Source: Rhabdothermincola salaria (GTDB lineage Bacteria > Actinomycetota > Acidimicrobiia > Acidimicrobiales > Acidimicrobilacustridaceae). From it: DNA of 64,000 nt. The stretch lies in NCBI RefSeq assembly GCF_021246445.1, contig NZ_JAJQXW010000004.1:186001-250000 (forward strand), given 5' to 3'. Shown piece after piece: positions 1 to 9,182 of this stretch. Below the pieces are notes generated by a model. The model was not told the DNA's origin and did no database searches. It saw only the letters and a program-made list of their open reading frames with translations. Position 1 is the first letter of the stretch; each line of letters starts with the position of its first letter. The position numbers and the translations under genes were made by a program.

Positions 1-2
1 AC

Positions 3-1178
3 GAGGCGAGCGAGCGCCTCGAGCACTATGCGAGCCGTGGCCGACGGGTCCTCCTCCTCACCCAGGCACCGGGAGGGCTCACGGGGGAGCAGCTGCCGGC
101 GGTGCTCGAACCCACCGCGCTCGTCGTCCTCGACGAGCAGCTCCGCGAGTCCGCTCCCGCCACCATCGCCTACTTCGGCGAGCAGGGCGTGGCCGTCAAG
201 GTGATCTCCGGCGACAGCCCGATCACGGTGGGCGCAGTGGCCGAGCGGGTGGGCGTGCCCGGGGCCCACGAGCCCGTCGACGCCCGCGACCTACCCGACG
301 ACGACCAGGAAGCGCTGGCCGAGATCCTCGAGTCCCACTCGGTGTTCGGGCGGGTCACCCCTCAGCAGAAGCGAGCGATGGTGCACGCCCTGCAGAGCAG
401 GGGCCACACCGTGGCCATGACCGGCGACGGGGTGAACGACACCCTCGCCCTCAAGGACGCGGACATCGGCGTGGCCATGGGCTCGGGTTCCGCGGCCGCT
501 CGGGCCGTGGCCCGCTTCGTCCTGTTGGCCAACGACTTCTCCGTCTTCCCGTCGGTCGTGGCCGAGGGTCGACGCGTCATCGCCAACGTCGAGCGGGTGG
601 CCAACCTCTTCCTCACCAAGAGCTTCTACGCCATGAGCCTGGCTCTGGCCACCGGCGTGGGGCAGCTCCCCTTCCCGTTCCTCCCACGCCACTTCACCAT
701 CATCTCGACGCTCACGATCGGGATCCCCGGCTTCTTCCTCGCGCTGGCGCCGAACAGCCGGCTGGCCCGACCGGGGTTCCTGGGCCGGGTGCTGCGCTTC
801 GCCATCCCCGCCGGCGTGGTCGCCGCCATCGCCACCTTCGCCGCCTACCTCGTGGCGCGAGACGGCTCCGACGACGACCTGGCCGAGGCCCGCACGGTGG
901 CCGTGATCGTGCTGTTCGTCGTCGCCCTCTGGGTGCTGGGGTTCCTCAGCCGCCCCCTCACCAGTTGGCGCGGAGGGCTGGTGGTCGCCATGGGGCTGCT
1001 CTTCGTCGTCGCGCTCGCGGTGCCGTTCTCGCAGGACTTCTTCGCCCTCGTCCTCCCGGATGCCATGACCATCGCCGCCGCGGTGGGGATCGGCGCCATC
1101 GCCGGGGGGCTCCTCCAAATCGGCTGGCACCTGAGCGGCTGGGCTCCGCCACCGGCCAACGCCCCCCACGACGTCTGA
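3..1178 (+). CDS. Cation-translocating P-type ATPase, C-terminal part (5' end outside window)
   Basis: This is the C-terminal portion of a P-type ATPase that pumps a cation across the membrane at the cost of ATP. The frame is open from base 3, so the gene enters the window from the left; a GTG at 102 is internal. The hinge motif TGDGVND is at 420-440, and GVAMGSG follows, both typical of the HAD phosphatase domain. Six hydrophobic segments follow, matching the usual C-terminal transmembrane bundle. The stretch EQGVAVKVISGD resembles mycobacterial CtpE, a calcium-linked pump, so CtpE-like is the best subfamily guess. The phosphorylated Asp (DKTG) would lie upstream and cannot be checked. The ion is inferred, not shown. 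Convergent with the devR-like gene 17 bases downstream. Confidence 0.85.
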   Translation, partial: EASERLEHYASRGRRVLLLTQAPGGLTGEQLPAVLEPTALVVLDEQLRESAPATIAYFGEQGVAVKVISGDSPITVGAVAERVGVPGAHEPVDARDLPDDDQEALAEILESHSVFGRVTPQQKRAMVHALQSRGHTVAMTGDGVNDTLALKDADIGVAMGSGSAAARAVARFVLLANDFSVFPSVVAEGRRVIANVERVANLFLTKSFYAMSLALATGVGQLPFPFLPRHFTIISTLTIGIPGFFLALAPNSRLARPGFLGRVLRFAIPAGVVAAIATFAAYLVARDGSDDDLAEARTVAVIVLFVVALWVLGFLSRPLTSWRGGLVVAMGLLFVVALAVPFSQDFFALVLPDAMTIAAAVGIGAIAGGLLQIGWHLSGWAPPPANAPHDV

Positions 1179-1195
1179 CCCTGCACCGAGCGCGC

Positions 1196-1849
1196 CTACT
1201 CGACGCTGCGCCGATGCCGTTCGTTGAGCCGTGCCGCGTAGACGGCCGCCTCCGTGCGACGCTGCATGCCCATCTTGGCCAGGAGGTTCGACACGTAGTT
1301 CTTCACCGTCTTCTCGGCGAGGAACATGCGGTCGGCGATCTCGCGGTTGGTGAGGCCCTCGGCCAACAGATCCAGGATGCGTCGTTCCTGGTCGGTGAGG
1401 TGCTCGAGCTTCTCGTCCTCGCCGGACCCGGTGCGCAGGCGCTCGAGCACCTTGGCGGTGACCCCGGGGTCGAGCAACGACTGCCCTGCCGCCACCTTGC
1501 GGATGGCCTCCACCAGCTCCGTGCCCCGGATCTGCTTGAGGAGGTAGCCGGCGGCCCCGGCCATGATGGCGTCGAACAGGGCCTCGTCGTCGGCGTAGGA
1601 GGTCAGCATCAGGCACTGCACCTCCGGCATCTTGGAGCGGATGTCGCGGCAGACCTGCACACCGTCGCCGTCGGGGAGCCGCACGTCGAGCACGGCCACC
1701 TCGGGCGCCGCGGCCGGCACCCGGCGCAGCGCTTCCTCGGCCGTGCCGGCCTCGCCCACGACCTCGATGTCGCCCGCAGCTTCGAGCAGCTCGCGCAGCC
1801 CACGGCGGACGATCTCGTGGTCGTCGAGGAGGAACACCTTGATGGTCAC
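1196..1849 (-). CDS. devR: DevR/DosR-like NarL-family response regulator
   Basis: A 217-residue response regulator. Residues 1-120 form a receiver domain with the acidic pair in LLDDHE, the phospho-acceptor Asp in [11 protein letters not shown] and the conserved Lys in YLLKQI. Residues 150-210 form a LuxR-type helix-turn-helix ([22 protein letters not shown]). Both domains read very like mycobacterial DevR/DosR, which controls the hypoxia and dormancy response. The GTG at 1849 is chosen because it begins exactly at the receiver strand ([10 protein letters not shown]). The gene is divergent from the GAF-domain histidine kinase at 1946, its likely partner, across 96 bases. Whether it responds to oxygen is inference; no clear DosR box was seen in the intergenic region. 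Confidence 0.85.
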   Translation of the reverse strand: MTIKVFLLDDHEIVRRGLRELLEAAGDIEVVGEAGTAEEALRRVPAAAPEVAVLDVRLPDGDGVQVCRDIRSKMPEVQCLMLTSYADDEALFDAIMAGAAGYLLKQIRGTELVEAIRKVAAGQSLLDPGVTAKVLERLRTGSGEDEKLEHLTDQERRILDLLAEGLTNREIADRMFLAEKTVKNYVSNLLAKMGMQRRTEAAVYAARLNERHRRSVE

Positions 1850-1855
1850 GAGGCC

Positions 1856-1861
1856 ATTCTG
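1856..1861 (-). promoter_or_regulatory. Weak -10-like box for devR-like gene
   Basis: CAGAAT on the minus strand ends 6 bases before the GTG start. It deviates from the TAnnnT pattern seen at other genes in the window, so it is a weak candidate. Confidence 0.2.
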
Positions 1862-1933
1862 CCTGCTGGCGGGCCGCCGACCGGCATGCGGTGCCGACCG
1901 GGAGCGGCCTGGGAGCGTCCGGTGACCCACCGG

Positions 1934-1939
1934 TAGCAT
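1934..1939 (+). promoter_or_regulatory. -10 box of devS-like kinase (leaderless)
   Basis: TAGCAT sits 6 bases before the ATG at 1946 and there is no Shine-Dalgarno sequence. Transcription would begin at or next to the start codon. No convincing -35 was seen. Confidence 0.45.
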
Positions 1940-1945
1940 CCCCGC

Positions 1946-3079
1946 ATGCCCACGCCGAGCGTCGACCACAAGGAGCTGCAGCACCTCCTCGACGCCATCA
2001 ACAGCGTCGGCTCCGAGCTCAGCCTCCCGGTCGTGCTGCGGCGCATCGTCGACGCCGCCACCGTGCTGGTGGGGGCCCGGTACGGCGCCCTGGGAGTCCT
2101 CGACGAGACCGGCACGGGCCTCTCGGAGTTCCTCACCACCGGTCTCGACGAGGAGGCCGAGGCCGCCATCGGGCCCCTCCCCCAGGGCCACGGGATCCTC
2201 GGGCTGTTGATCGTCGACCCCCGCCCCATCCGGCTCCCCGACCTCACCGCCCACCCCGACAGCTACGGCTTCCCGCCCAACCACCCGCCGATGACGACGT
2301 TCCTCGGCGTCCCCATCCGCGTGCGCGGCGCGGTGTTCGGAAACCTGTACCTCACCGAGAAGGCCGACGGCGCCGCGTTCACCGACGTCGACGAGGAGCT
2401 GGCCGTCGGCCTGGCGGCCGCGGCCGGGGTCGCGGTCGAGACCGCCCGGCTCCACGACCAGGTGGGGCGGCTGCGGGTGGTCGAGGATCGCGAGCGCATC
2501 GCCCGCGAGCTCCACGACACCGTCATCCAACGGCTCTTCGCCACCGGCCTGGCGCTGCAGAGCGCCGCGGCCCGCACCTCCGACTCCGCCATGGCCGAAC
2601 GGCTGGCCCATGCCGTCGACGACCTCGACGACACGGTGCGCCACATCCGCACCACCATCTTCGAGCTGCAGCGCGACCGCATCCCCGGACGCAGCATCCG
2701 CCGAGAGGTCCTCGACCTGGTCACCGAGACCACCGAGTCCACGTCCCTCGAAGCCGTGGTGCGCTTCGAGGGACCGGTCGACCTCACCGTGCCCGAAGGA
2801 GTGGCCGACCAGCTCGTGGCCGTGGTCCGCGAAGCCGCGACCAACGTCGTGAAGCACGCCGAGGCCTCGGCGGTCGACATCCGGGTGCGCGTCGGCGACG
2901 ACACCCTCACCCTCACCGTGATCGACGACGGGGTCGGCGTGCCCCTCGAGCGCCGAGCCGACGGCAACGGGCTGGGCAACCTCCGCCACCGGGCCGAGCG
3001 CCTCGGCGGCTCCATGGCCGTCGACCACGGAGTCGACGGTGGCACCACCCTCGAGTGGCGCGTCCCGCTCAGCCCCTGA
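1946..3079 (+). CDS. GAF-domain sensor histidine kinase, DevS/DosT-like
   Basis: A 377-residue soluble histidine kinase. One GAF domain spans about residues 25-170, followed by a HisKA_3 dimerisation domain with His190 in [14 protein letters not shown], a signature close to mycobacterial DevS/DosT, and then an HATPase_c domain with DDGVGVP and GLGNL boxes. DevS and DosT have two GAF domains, the first binding haem; only one is present here, so the sensed signal is unknown. It is divergent from the devR-like regulator, which suggests a cognate pair. The 3' end overlaps the convergent kinase-fusion gene by 11 bases. Confidence 0.85.
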   Translation: MPTPSVDHKELQHLLDAINSVGSELSLPVVLRRIVDAATVLVGARYGALGVLDETGTGLSEFLTTGLDEEAEAAIGPLPQGHGILGLLIVDPRPIRLPDLTAHPDSYGFPPNHPPMTTFLGVPIRVRGAVFGNLYLTEKADGAAFTDVDEELAVGLAAAAGVAVETARLHDQVGRLRVVEDRERIARELHDTVIQRLFATGLALQSAAARTSDSAMAERLAHAVDDLDDTVRHIRTTIFELQRDRIPGRSIRREVLDLVTETTESTSLEAVVRFEGPVDLTVPEGVADQLVAVVREAATNVVKHAEASAVDIRVRVGDDTLTLTVIDDGVGVPLERRADGNGLGNLRHRAERLGGSMAVDHGVDGGTTLEWRVPLSP

Positions 3080-4607
3080 GTTCCGGGCTCCCCCCGACCT
3101 CGGCGCCCCGCTGCACCAGGGTCACCGCCCGGGCCACGACATGGTCGATCGGCGCATCGGTGTCGAGCACCAGGGCCTCGGGCCAGTCGTCGGTGTCGGC
3201 CGCCATGGCAGAGGCCACCGCCTCGTCGGCGTCGGACGCCCCGCCGCCCGCGGCCCGGCGGGACCGGATGCGCGTGGCCGCCACCTCCGCCGGGCAGACG
3301 CAGCGCACCTCGACCAGGTCGACCTCGGCCTCCGCGGCGAGACGACGAGCGGCCCGGCGGTGGGCCTCGTCGCTCCAGGATGCGTCGAGGACGACCGTGG
3401 TGCCCCGTCCGAGAGCCACCCGAGCGCGGTCGAGCATGGCGTCGTAGGTCGCCGAGGTGGTGGCGGGGTCGTAGAGGCCCTCTCGGTACCCGGCCGGGGC
3501 CGGCCGGTCCCCGGGGATCCCGGCGCGTTCCTTGCGGGTGAGATCGGAACCCAACACGATCGCGTCGGTCTCGGTGCTGAGGACCTCGGCCACGGTCGAC
3601 TTGCCGGTGCCGGGCAGACCCCCCACCAGCACCAGGCGCACCTCGGCGGCGGCCAGGTCCCGGCGGGCCAGGTCGACCAGGGCGCGGGCCTGCTCGGTGG
3701 CCGCCGCCTGCGCCGTCCCGGCGTCGAGCTGACGGGCGCGCAGAGCCAGCACCTTGGCGCGGATCAGCGCCCGCCGGGCGGCGAAGAACGCCACCAGCGA
3801 GGCCGGGGCCCGGTCGCCGGAGTAGCGGCGGTAGGCATCAGCGAAGGCCTCGCCGAGGTCGGCTCGACCCAGCCGCTGCAGGTCCATCACCAGGAAGGCC
3901 ACGTCGTCCCAGACGTCGACGTGGCGGAGGCGATCGGAGAACTCGATGCTGTCGAGCACCCGGGGGCCGTCGTCGAGGCAGAAGACGTCCTCGGCCTGGA
4001 GGTCACCGTGACCGTCCACGACGTGCCCCCCGGAGGCCCTCTCGGCGAACAGCGGGGCCCGGCCCGCCAACCAGCGCCGAGCCGCCCCGGCCACCTCGGC
4101 CAGCACCGCCGGGTCGAGGACGGGCGCGTCGCCCTCGGCCCCGGCCCGCAGCTCTTCCAGCTCGCGCTCGAGGGCGGTGGTGGCCGCCGCGTGGCCGGCG
4201 TCGACCTGGAGGGTCGGACCCCGGCGGGCGTCGGCATGGAAGTCGGCGATCGTGCGTGCCAGCGCGTCGAGCCCCTCGGCCAGGCCCGGGTCGTCGTCGG
4301 TCACCAGCGTGGCGAGGCGGCGATCGGGAGGCAGGCGGACCATCTCGACGAGGTGGTCGCGTAGGCGGCCCTCGGCGTCGACCACGTCGAGGACCCCCAG
4401 GTACACGTCGGGGCTCAGACGGCGGTTGACCTGGACCTCCCGGTGGCACGCCTCACGGCGCTGCTCGCGACGGCGGAAGTCCAAGAAGTCGAAGTGGACC
4501 GGCTTCTTGAGCTTGTAGACGCGATCACCGACGAACGTGAGCACGGAGATGTGGGTCTCGACCACGGCCGCCGGGCCCACCCAGCCGGCCGCCGGACGCG
4601 GGGCCAC
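3069..4607 (-). CDS. Fused phosphotransferase-like and P-loop kinase protein
   Basis: A 512-residue two-domain protein. The N-terminal ~320 residues resemble aminoglycoside phosphotransferase-like kinases, with [11 protein letters not shown] near the start and [10 protein letters not shown] as a Brenner-type catalytic loop. The C-terminal ~180 residues are a small P-loop kinase with Walker [10 protein letters not shown] and a downstream Arg-rich segment. This COG2187 plus COG0645 fusion is widespread in bacteria; its substrate is unknown. The GTG at 4607 lies 9 bases downstream of the PPOX gene stop at 4617 on the same strand, so the two are probably co-transcribed. The stop overlaps the end of the histidine kinase gene. 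Confidence 0.75.
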   Translation of the reverse strand: MAPRPAAGWVGPAAVVETHISVLTFVGDRVYKLKKPVHFDFLDFRRREQRREACHREVQVNRRLSPDVYLGVLDVVDAEGRLRDHLVEMVRLPPDRRLATLVTDDDPGLAEGLDALARTIADFHADARRGPTLQVDAGHAAATTALERELEELRAGAEGDAPVLDPAVLAEVAGAARRWLAGRAPLFAERASGGHVVDGHGDLQAEDVFCLDDGPRVLDSIEFSDRLRHVDVWDDVAFLVMDLQRLGRADLGEAFADAYRRYSGDRAPASLVAFFAARRALIRAKVLALRARQLDAGTAQAAATEQARALVDLARRDLAAAEVRLVLVGGLPGTGKSTVAEVLSTETDAIVLGSDLTRKERAGIPGDRPAPAGYREGLYDPATTSATYDAMLDRARVALGRGTTVVLDASWSDEAHRRAARRLAAEAEVDLVEVRCVCPAEVAATRIRSRRAAGGGASDADEAVASAMAADTDDWPEALVLDTDAPIDHVVARAVTLVQRGAEVGGSPELRG

Positions 4608-4616
4608 CGCGGCGGC

Positions 4617-5090
4617 TCAGGTCGGGCCGGTCGCGGTGACGGCCGGCATGCTCTGGTGGGCGCCGCGACCGTCGCCGTGACCGGGCTGACGCCAGAAGCG
4701 CCGGCCGCTCACCAGCTCGGTGCTGATGGTCACCCACTGGTCGGCGGTGTCGCCGACCCAGAGGGCTCGGTCCCCCACCGGTGGCGGCTGCTCGGGCGGT
4801 TCGCCCAACACGGCCGTCGAACCCCGTACCAGCACGCTCCAGGCATCGCCGGTGCGGGCGTCGTAGTCGTCGGCCTCGAACGCCACCACGGCCCCGGCCA
4901 ACGCGGCGTCCAGCTTGGTGCCTCGCGCCGTGCGCACGACCAGACGCTCCCGGTCGACGACGAAGCTCACCGGCAACACGACGGGCAGGGCATTCATCGA
5001 CAGGCCGAGGCGCCCCACCGGGACGGTGCGCAGCAGGGCGAGGCAGTCCTCTCGTCCCAGCACCTCGAGGCCGTTGCGGTCCAGCTCCAT
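4617..5090 (-). CDS. Pyridoxamine 5'-phosphate oxidase-family (PPOX) protein
   Basis: A 157-residue protein of the PPOX split-barrel fold, a family of small FMN, F420 or haem-binding proteins. The segment MELDRNGLEVLGREDCLALL followed by a VGRLGL strand is typical of the actinobacterial branch, which also supports the ATG at 5090. An in-frame ATG at 5153 would add 21 residues with no family resemblance. The gene is divergent from the LigC gene and lies just upstream of the kinase fusion on the same strand. Cofactor and substrate cannot be read from the sequence. Confidence 0.7.
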   Translation of the reverse strand: MELDRNGLEVLGREDCLALLRTVPVGRLGLSMNALPVVLPVSFVVDRERLVVRTARGTKLDAALAGAVVAFEADDYDARTGDAWSVLVRGSTAVLGEPPEQPPPVGDRALWVGDTADQWVTISTELVSGRRFWRQPGHGDGRGAHQSMPAVTATGPT

Positions 5091-5144
5091 GGGGTCAATG
5101 CTGGCGGCGTCCCCACGAAGCCCACTAGGGCCGAACGACCCCGG

Positions 5145-5150
5145 TACTGT
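5145..5150 (+). promoter_or_regulatory. -10 box of ligC (leaderless)
   Basis: TACTGT lies 7 bases before the ATG at 5158, with no ribosome-binding sequence between. Confidence 0.4.
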
Positions 5151-5157
5151 CATCGCC

Positions 5158-6171
5158 ATGCCCGCTCCGGTGGTGCCGATGAAAGCGGTCGCCACCGACC
5201 AACTGCCCCCCGACGACGACCGCTGGGCGTTCGAGGTCAAGTGGGACGGCATGCGCGTCGTCGCCGAGGTCCGAGCGGCCACGCCCGGTGGCGACGAAGG
5301 GGCGCTGCGGCTGTGGTCGGCCAGCGGGTCCGACGCGACCGACCGCTTCCCGGAGCTGGCCGGCCTCCCCGGCGCGGTGCACGAGGCCGGGTCCGTCGTG
5401 CTCGACGGCGAGGTGGTGGCCCTCGATCCCACCTCTGGCCGGCCCGAGTTCGGCCTGCTCCAGCCCCGCATCCAGGCCACCACCCCCGGTGCGGTCCAGC
5501 GGGCGGCGGCGCGCCAGAGCGTGCAGTACATCGTCTTCGACGTGGTGTCGGTGGACGATCAGCCCCTCCTCGACCACCCCTACCGAGACCGCCGGAGCCG
5601 GCTCGAGGAGCTCCTCGAGGCCGGCCCCAACTGGCGGGTCGGCCCCAGCCAGCGCGGCGACGGCGAGCTCCTCCTCGACGCGGTGCGCCGCCAGGGCCTC
5701 GAGGGCGTGGTGGCCAAGCGGATCGACAGCCCCTACGTGGCCGGCAGCCGTTCGTCGGCCTGGCGCAAGATCAAGGTGCGCCTCCACCAGGAGCTGGTGG
5801 TCGGGGGTTGGCTCCCCGGCGAAGGAGGTCGGGTCTCGACCTTCGGCGCCGTGCTGGTCGGCTACCGGGATCCACCGGCGCACGGTGCAGAGCCGGCCGG
5901 TCCCCTGCGCTACGCCGGACGGGTGGGCACAGGCTTTCGCCAGCGCGACCTGATCACCACCCTGACCGAGCTCGAGCGCCGGCAGCGACCCAACTGCCCC
6001 TTCGATCCGCCTCCCCCCGCTCCGGTGGCCCGCCTCGCCCGCTGGGTGGATCCGACGCTCGTGGCCGAGGTGGCCCATGCCGAATGGACCCGCGACGGAG
6101 TCCTGCGCCACCCCTCGTTCCTCGGCTGGCGCACCGACAAGGACCCCTCCACGATCGGACGTACCCCGTGA
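5158..6171 (+). CDS. ligC: ATP-dependent DNA ligase, LigC/LigD ligase-domain type
   Basis: A 337-residue stand-alone ATP-dependent DNA ligase. The adenylation motif is FEVKWDGMR near residue 25, where Lys accepts AMP; LDGEVVAL, EGVVAKR and WRKIKVR provide the other nucleotidyltransferase motifs. The last ~110 residues form the OB domain. The size and order match the ligase module of LigD and the mycobacterial LigC enzymes, which seal nicks in end-joining and ribonucleotide repair. A second such ligase (46184-47254) and a LigD-type polymerase (47295-48314) lie elsewhere in the window. Its TGA overlaps the GTG of the MFS gene by 4 bases (GTGA). Confidence 0.85.
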   Translation: MPAPVVPMKAVATDQLPPDDDRWAFEVKWDGMRVVAEVRAATPGGDEGALRLWSASGSDATDRFPELAGLPGAVHEAGSVVLDGEVVALDPTSGRPEFGLLQPRIQATTPGAVQRAAARQSVQYIVFDVVSVDDQPLLDHPYRDRRSRLEELLEAGPNWRVGPSQRGDGELLLDAVRRQGLEGVVAKRIDSPYVAGSRSSAWRKIKVRLHQELVVGGWLPGEGGRVSTFGAVLVGYRDPPAHGAEPAGPLRYAGRVGTGFRQRDLITTLTELERRQRPNCPFDPPPPAPVARLARWVDPTLVAEVAHAEWTRDGVLRHPSFLGWRTDKDPSTIGRTP

Positions 6172-7448
6172 GCACCGACCGCCACCACACCGCCGGGCCA
6201 GGAGGCGACGAGGCGGCCGAGTCCGATCCCGGCTCCTCCGCCCTCACCGACGGCGCGCCGACCGCACCGACCGACCCCGCCGTGCGGCGGGCCCGATCCA
6301 CCTCCCTGCCCCTGCTGTTCCTCGTCACCGGCGCCATGTCGCTCGGCTACGGCAGCATCCTCACGCTGCTCGCCGACATCCGCGACCAGTTCGGGTTCGA
6401 CGACGCCGCCGTCGGGCTCATCGCCTTCGCCGGCTTCCTCACCGGCTTCGCCAGCCAGGTGGGGCTCTCCCGCTTCGCCGACCGCGGCCACACCGCCACC
6501 ATGGTGCGCACCGGCATCACCATCGCTGCGCTGGCCTCGGGGTGGATGCTGGTCGCCGACCAGCTCTGGCAGTGGGTCGGCGCCCGTCTCCTGCTCGGGC
6601 TCGGGGCGGGCATGGTCGGTCCGGCCGTCCGCCGCCTGGTGATCACCCGGGATCCGGCCAACGTCGGCGCCAACCTCGGGCGCCAGGCCGCCTTCGACGT
6701 CGGCGGCTTCGTGGTCGGGCCCCTCCTGGCCGCCGCGGCCGCCGAGCTGCTGGGGCTACGAGCGCCCTTCGGTGTCCTCATCGTGCTGTACGGGGCCGTG
6801 CTGGTGCTCCTCGCCCGCATCGACCTGACCTCCGCCGAGACAGAACGCTCGCACCGGGCCATGCGCAGCCTCCTGGCCCGACCCGCCGTCCAGGCCGCCC
6901 TGGCCGGCGCCATCGCGTTCTACCTCACCATCGGGATGTTCGAGGCCCTCTGGTCGTTGCTGCTACGCGACCTCGGTGCCGCCACCTGGCTCATCGGGGC
7001 GACCCTCAGCTTGTTCACCATCCCGATGGTGCTCTTCGCCCCCCGAGGAGGTCGCGCCGCCCAGGAACGAGGACCCATCACGGTGCTCTCGGTCTCCATC
7101 ACGGTGGCAGCCGCCTGCACCCTCGTCTACGGCTTCGGACCGTTGTGGTTGCTCATCGTCATCTCGGGGGTCCACGCCCTCGCCGACGCCTACACCCTTC
7201 CGTCGAACCAGGTCGGCGTGGCCCTCGCCAGCCCGCCCGACCAGCTGGCCAGCGGCCAGGGGCTGCTCGGCGCCACCGGCCTGGCGGTGGCCGGGCTGGC
7301 GGCCCTCGGGGGGGCGGCGGTGTACGAGGCGTTCGGGCGGGCGACCGTGTTCAGCGGCACCGCGGCGCTGATGATGGTGTTCCTGCTCCTCGCCCGCTGG
7401 CGCTTCGCCGTCCACGTCCGCGACCAGGCCGTCGCCGACCCGGCCTGA
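6168..7448 (+). CDS. MFS transporter
   Basis: A 426-residue major facilitator protein. About 45 polar N-terminal residues precede 12 predicted hydrophobic helices starting at LPLLFLVTGAMSLGYGS. The cytoplasmic loop after helix 2 reads SRFADRGHT, a degenerate form of the MFS signature. The GTG at 6168 overlaps the ligase stop, so translation is probably coupled. Substrate is unknown; drug or metabolite efflux is the usual role for this size class. Confidence 0.8.
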   Translation: MSTDRHHTAGPGGDEAAESDPGSSALTDGAPTAPTDPAVRRARSTSLPLLFLVTGAMSLGYGSILTLLADIRDQFGFDDAAVGLIAFAGFLTGFASQVGLSRFADRGHTATMVRTGITIAALASGWMLVADQLWQWVGARLLLGLGAGMVGPAVRRLVITRDPANVGANLGRQAAFDVGGFVVGPLLAAAAAELLGLRAPFGVLIVLYGAVLVLLARIDLTSAETERSHRAMRSLLARPAVQAALAGAIAFYLTIGMFEALWSLLLRDLGAATWLIGATLSLFTIPMVLFAPRGGRAAQERGPITVLSVSITVAAACTLVYGFGPLWLLIVISGVHALADAYTLPSNQVGVALASPPDQLASGQGLLGATGLAVAGLAALGGAAVYEAFGRATVFSGTAALMMVFLLLARWRFAVHVRDQAVADPA

Positions 7449-7501
7449 ACGACGATGCCGATGGCCGGGGCCGACCGTCGACGGCGTGGAAGAGTGGGCC
7501 G

Positions 7502-7963
7502 ATGAGCCTCGGGGACCACGGCCAGCCGGACACCGCGGCGGACCCCCGTGCCCTCGGTGACGACCAGATCCGCCTCGAGATGCCCGCCGACTCCCGCTTC
7601 GCCCGGGTGGCCCGGGTCGCGGTCTCGTCGTTGGCCGTCCGCCTCGGGTTCGACGTGGGCGTGGTCGAGGACCTGCGCATCGCGGTCGACGAGGCCCTCG
7701 TGCTGTTGCTACGCGACCTCCCGGGGCCGGCGACGGCACCGACCGACGGTCCGCCCGTCACGGTGGTCATGACCCTCACCGCACGCGTCCCCGACCTCCA
7801 GGTCGAGCTGCGGCTCGACCCGCCCCCGACGGGCGCACCGAGCAGCGACGACGTCACGGACGACGACGACCCGCTGTCCCGGTTCGCCGAGCTGGTGCCG
7901 CCCCGCGTCACCTCGTCGGTGACCCGCCACGACGGCATCGTGCGCCTGGGCCTCGACGACTGA
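7502..7963 (+). CDS. RsbW-like anti-sigma fold protein, ATP site degenerate
   Basis: A 153-residue protein resembling the serine kinase/anti-sigma (RsbW, HATPase_c_2) family. The helix VVEDLRIAVDEALVLLL corresponds to the N-box helix, but the Mg-binding Asn expected after DEA is absent. The glycine-rich ATP lid (GxGxG) at the C-terminal end is also missing. It may therefore bind a partner without hydrolysing ATP. A STAS protein that could be such a partner is encoded at 21247-21591, but not nearby. It stands alone between the MFS gene and the convergent dut gene. Confidence 0.6.
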   Translation: MSLGDHGQPDTAADPRALGDDQIRLEMPADSRFARVARVAVSSLAVRLGFDVGVVEDLRIAVDEALVLLLRDLPGPATAPTDGPPVTVVMTLTARVPDLQVELRLDPPPTGAPSSDDVTDDDDPLSRFAELVPPRVTSSVTRHDGIVRLGLDD

Positions 7964-7976
7964 GGTCCCCGACCGG

Positions 7977-8423
7977 TCAGCGGCCGGTGTGGCCGAAGCC
8001 GCCCTCGCCCCGAGCCGAGGCTCCGAGCTGGTCGAGGTCGGCCACCTCCACGAGGGCCACGTGCTCCACCCGCTGGACGACCAGTTGGGCGATGCGCTCG
8101 CCCCGCCGGACGGTGAACGCCTCGTCGGGGTCGGTGTTCACCAACAGCACCTTCAGCTCGCCTCGGTAGCCGCTGTCGATCAGGCCCGGGGTGTTGAGGC
8201 AGGTGACGCCGTGGCGCAGCGCCAGGCCGCTGCGGGGCTGCACGAACCCGGCGTGGCCCTCGGGGATGGCCACGCTGACGCCGGTGGGCACGAGGGCCCG
8301 GCCTCCCCCGGCGGCCAGCACGGCGTCGTGGCGAGCGCAGAGGTCGAGGCCGGCGTCGCCGGGCGTGGCGTAGGCCGGCAGCGGCAGGTCCGGGTCGAGG
8401 CGGACGACGGGGAGCTCGAGCAC
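7977..8423 (-). CDS. dut: dUTP diphosphatase
   Basis: A 148-residue trimeric-type dUTPase, which hydrolyses dUTP to dUMP and keeps uracil out of DNA. All five motifs are visible: [15 protein letters not shown], the uracil-binding region [23 protein letters not shown] and the C-terminal flexible arm GEGGFGHTG. The GTG at 8423 begins directly at the first strand (VLELPVVRL). Length is normal. It lies on the same strand as orn, 32 bases downstream. Confidence 0.93.
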   Translation of the reverse strand: MLELPVVRLDPDLPLPAYATPGDAGLDLCARHDAVLAAGGGRALVPTGVSVAIPEGHAGFVQPRSGLALRHGVTCLNTPGLIDSGYRGELKVLLVNTDPDEAFTVRRGERIAQLVVQRVEHVALVEVADLDQLGASARGEGGFGHTGR

Positions 8424-8430
8424 GGCGCCG

Positions 8431-8436
8431 ATGCTA
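8431..8436 (-). promoter_or_regulatory. -10 box of dut (leaderless)
   Basis: TAGCAT on the minus strand ends 7 bases before the GTG at 8423. It gives dut its own promoter downstream of orn. Confidence 0.45.
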
Positions 8437-8455
8437 CGGGCCCGCGTGCCTCGGG

Positions 8456-9001
8456 TCAGGCGGAGCCGTCCAGGCGGAAGAAGTGGTCGCGGTAGTAGGC
8501 CAGCTCGGCCACGCTCTCGCGGATGTCGTCGAGGGCGCGGTGGCCCTCGGCCTTGCGGGGTGCGCCCTCGAGCAGCACCGGGTTCCAGCGCTTCAACAGC
8601 TCCTTCACGCTGGAGACGTCGACCGACCGGTAGTGCAGGAACTCCTCGACCTCGGGCAGGTAGGTGGCCAGGAACCGACGGTCGGTGCCGATGCTGTTGC
8701 CGCACAAGGGCACGGAGCGGGCGTCGCCGATGTGCTCGCGCAGGAACTCGAGCGTGGCGGCGCCGGCGTCCTCGAGGGTGACGGTGGAGGCCGCGATGGC
8801 GGGCAGCAGCCCGCTCTTGGTGTGCATGGCCACGACCACGTCGTCCATCTCGGCCAAGGCGTCCGGCGGCTGGTGGACGACCAGGTCCGGTCCTTCGGCG
8901 ACGATCGTGAGGTCGTCGTCGGTGAGCAACGTCGCGATCTCGACGATGCGGTGGCGGGCCGGGTCGAGCCCGGTCATCTCGAGGTCCATCCAGGCGAGCA
9001 C
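8456..9001 (-). CDS. orn: Oligoribonuclease
   Basis: A 181-residue DEDDh 3'-5' exoribonuclease that degrades di- and short oligoribonucleotides, including pGpG. The catalytic residues appear in MDLEMTGLD, the central [11 protein letters not shown] region and [10 protein letters not shown]. Length matches the family (about 180-200). The GTG at 9001 gives VLAWMDLE, the conserved start. The upstream intergenic region (9002-9196) holds a hairpin and repeats that serve the divergent gene. Confidence 0.93.
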   Translation of the reverse strand: MLAWMDLEMTGLDPARHRIVEIATLLTDDDLTIVAEGPDLVVHQPPDALAEMDDVVVAMHTKSGLLPAIAASTVTLEDAGAATLEFLREHIGDARSVPLCGNSIGTDRRFLATYLPEVEEFLHYRSVDVSSVKELLKRWNPVLLEGAPRKAEGHRALDDIRESVAELAYYRDHFFRLDGSA

Positions 9002-9007
9002 CCGACG

Positions 9008-9013
9008 AATCTA
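9008..9013 (-). promoter_or_regulatory. -10 box of orn (leaderless)
   Basis: TAGATT on the minus strand lies 6 bases before the GTG at 9001. Confidence 0.45.
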
Positions 9014-9057
9014 GTGCCCGGTGCCCGCGGGTACGCCTGCCCCATCCCTCGCGACAC

Positions 9058-9109
9058 CAACCGGTCAGGGAAGGGCGCCAACAGGTGACGCCCTTTCCTG
9101 ACCGGTTTT
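9058..9109. repeat. Inverted repeat (hairpin) upstream of MBL-fold gene
   Basis: AACCGGTCAGGGAAGGGCG at 9058-9076 pairs with CGCCCTTTCCTGACCGGTT at about 9089-9107 with one mismatch over 19 bases. There is no T-run, so a terminator is unlikely. The right arm is also the first unit of the direct repeats that follow. Confidence 0.7.
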
Positions 9110-9163
9110 GCGAGAACTCTCCTGACGGGTTCGCGAGAGCGTTCCCGACCGGATTGCGAGAAG
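9096..9163 (+). repeat. Three imperfect direct repeats, 23-24 base period
   Basis: Units at 9096-9117, 9120-9140 and 9143-9163 follow the pattern TCCYGACSGGNTTNGCGAGA. Together with the inverted copy at 9058 they make four sites in front of the MBL-fold hydrolase gene. Spacing near two helical turns puts the units on one face of the DNA, as expected for a protein-binding array. Confidence 0.65.
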
Positions 9164-9182
9164 GCGAGCGGAGCAGGGCCGA

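Noticed and set aside
1850-1945. DosR box between devR-like and devS-like genes
   Set aside because: GGGAGCGTCC was considered, but it lacks the GGGAC-N4-GTCCC symmetry.
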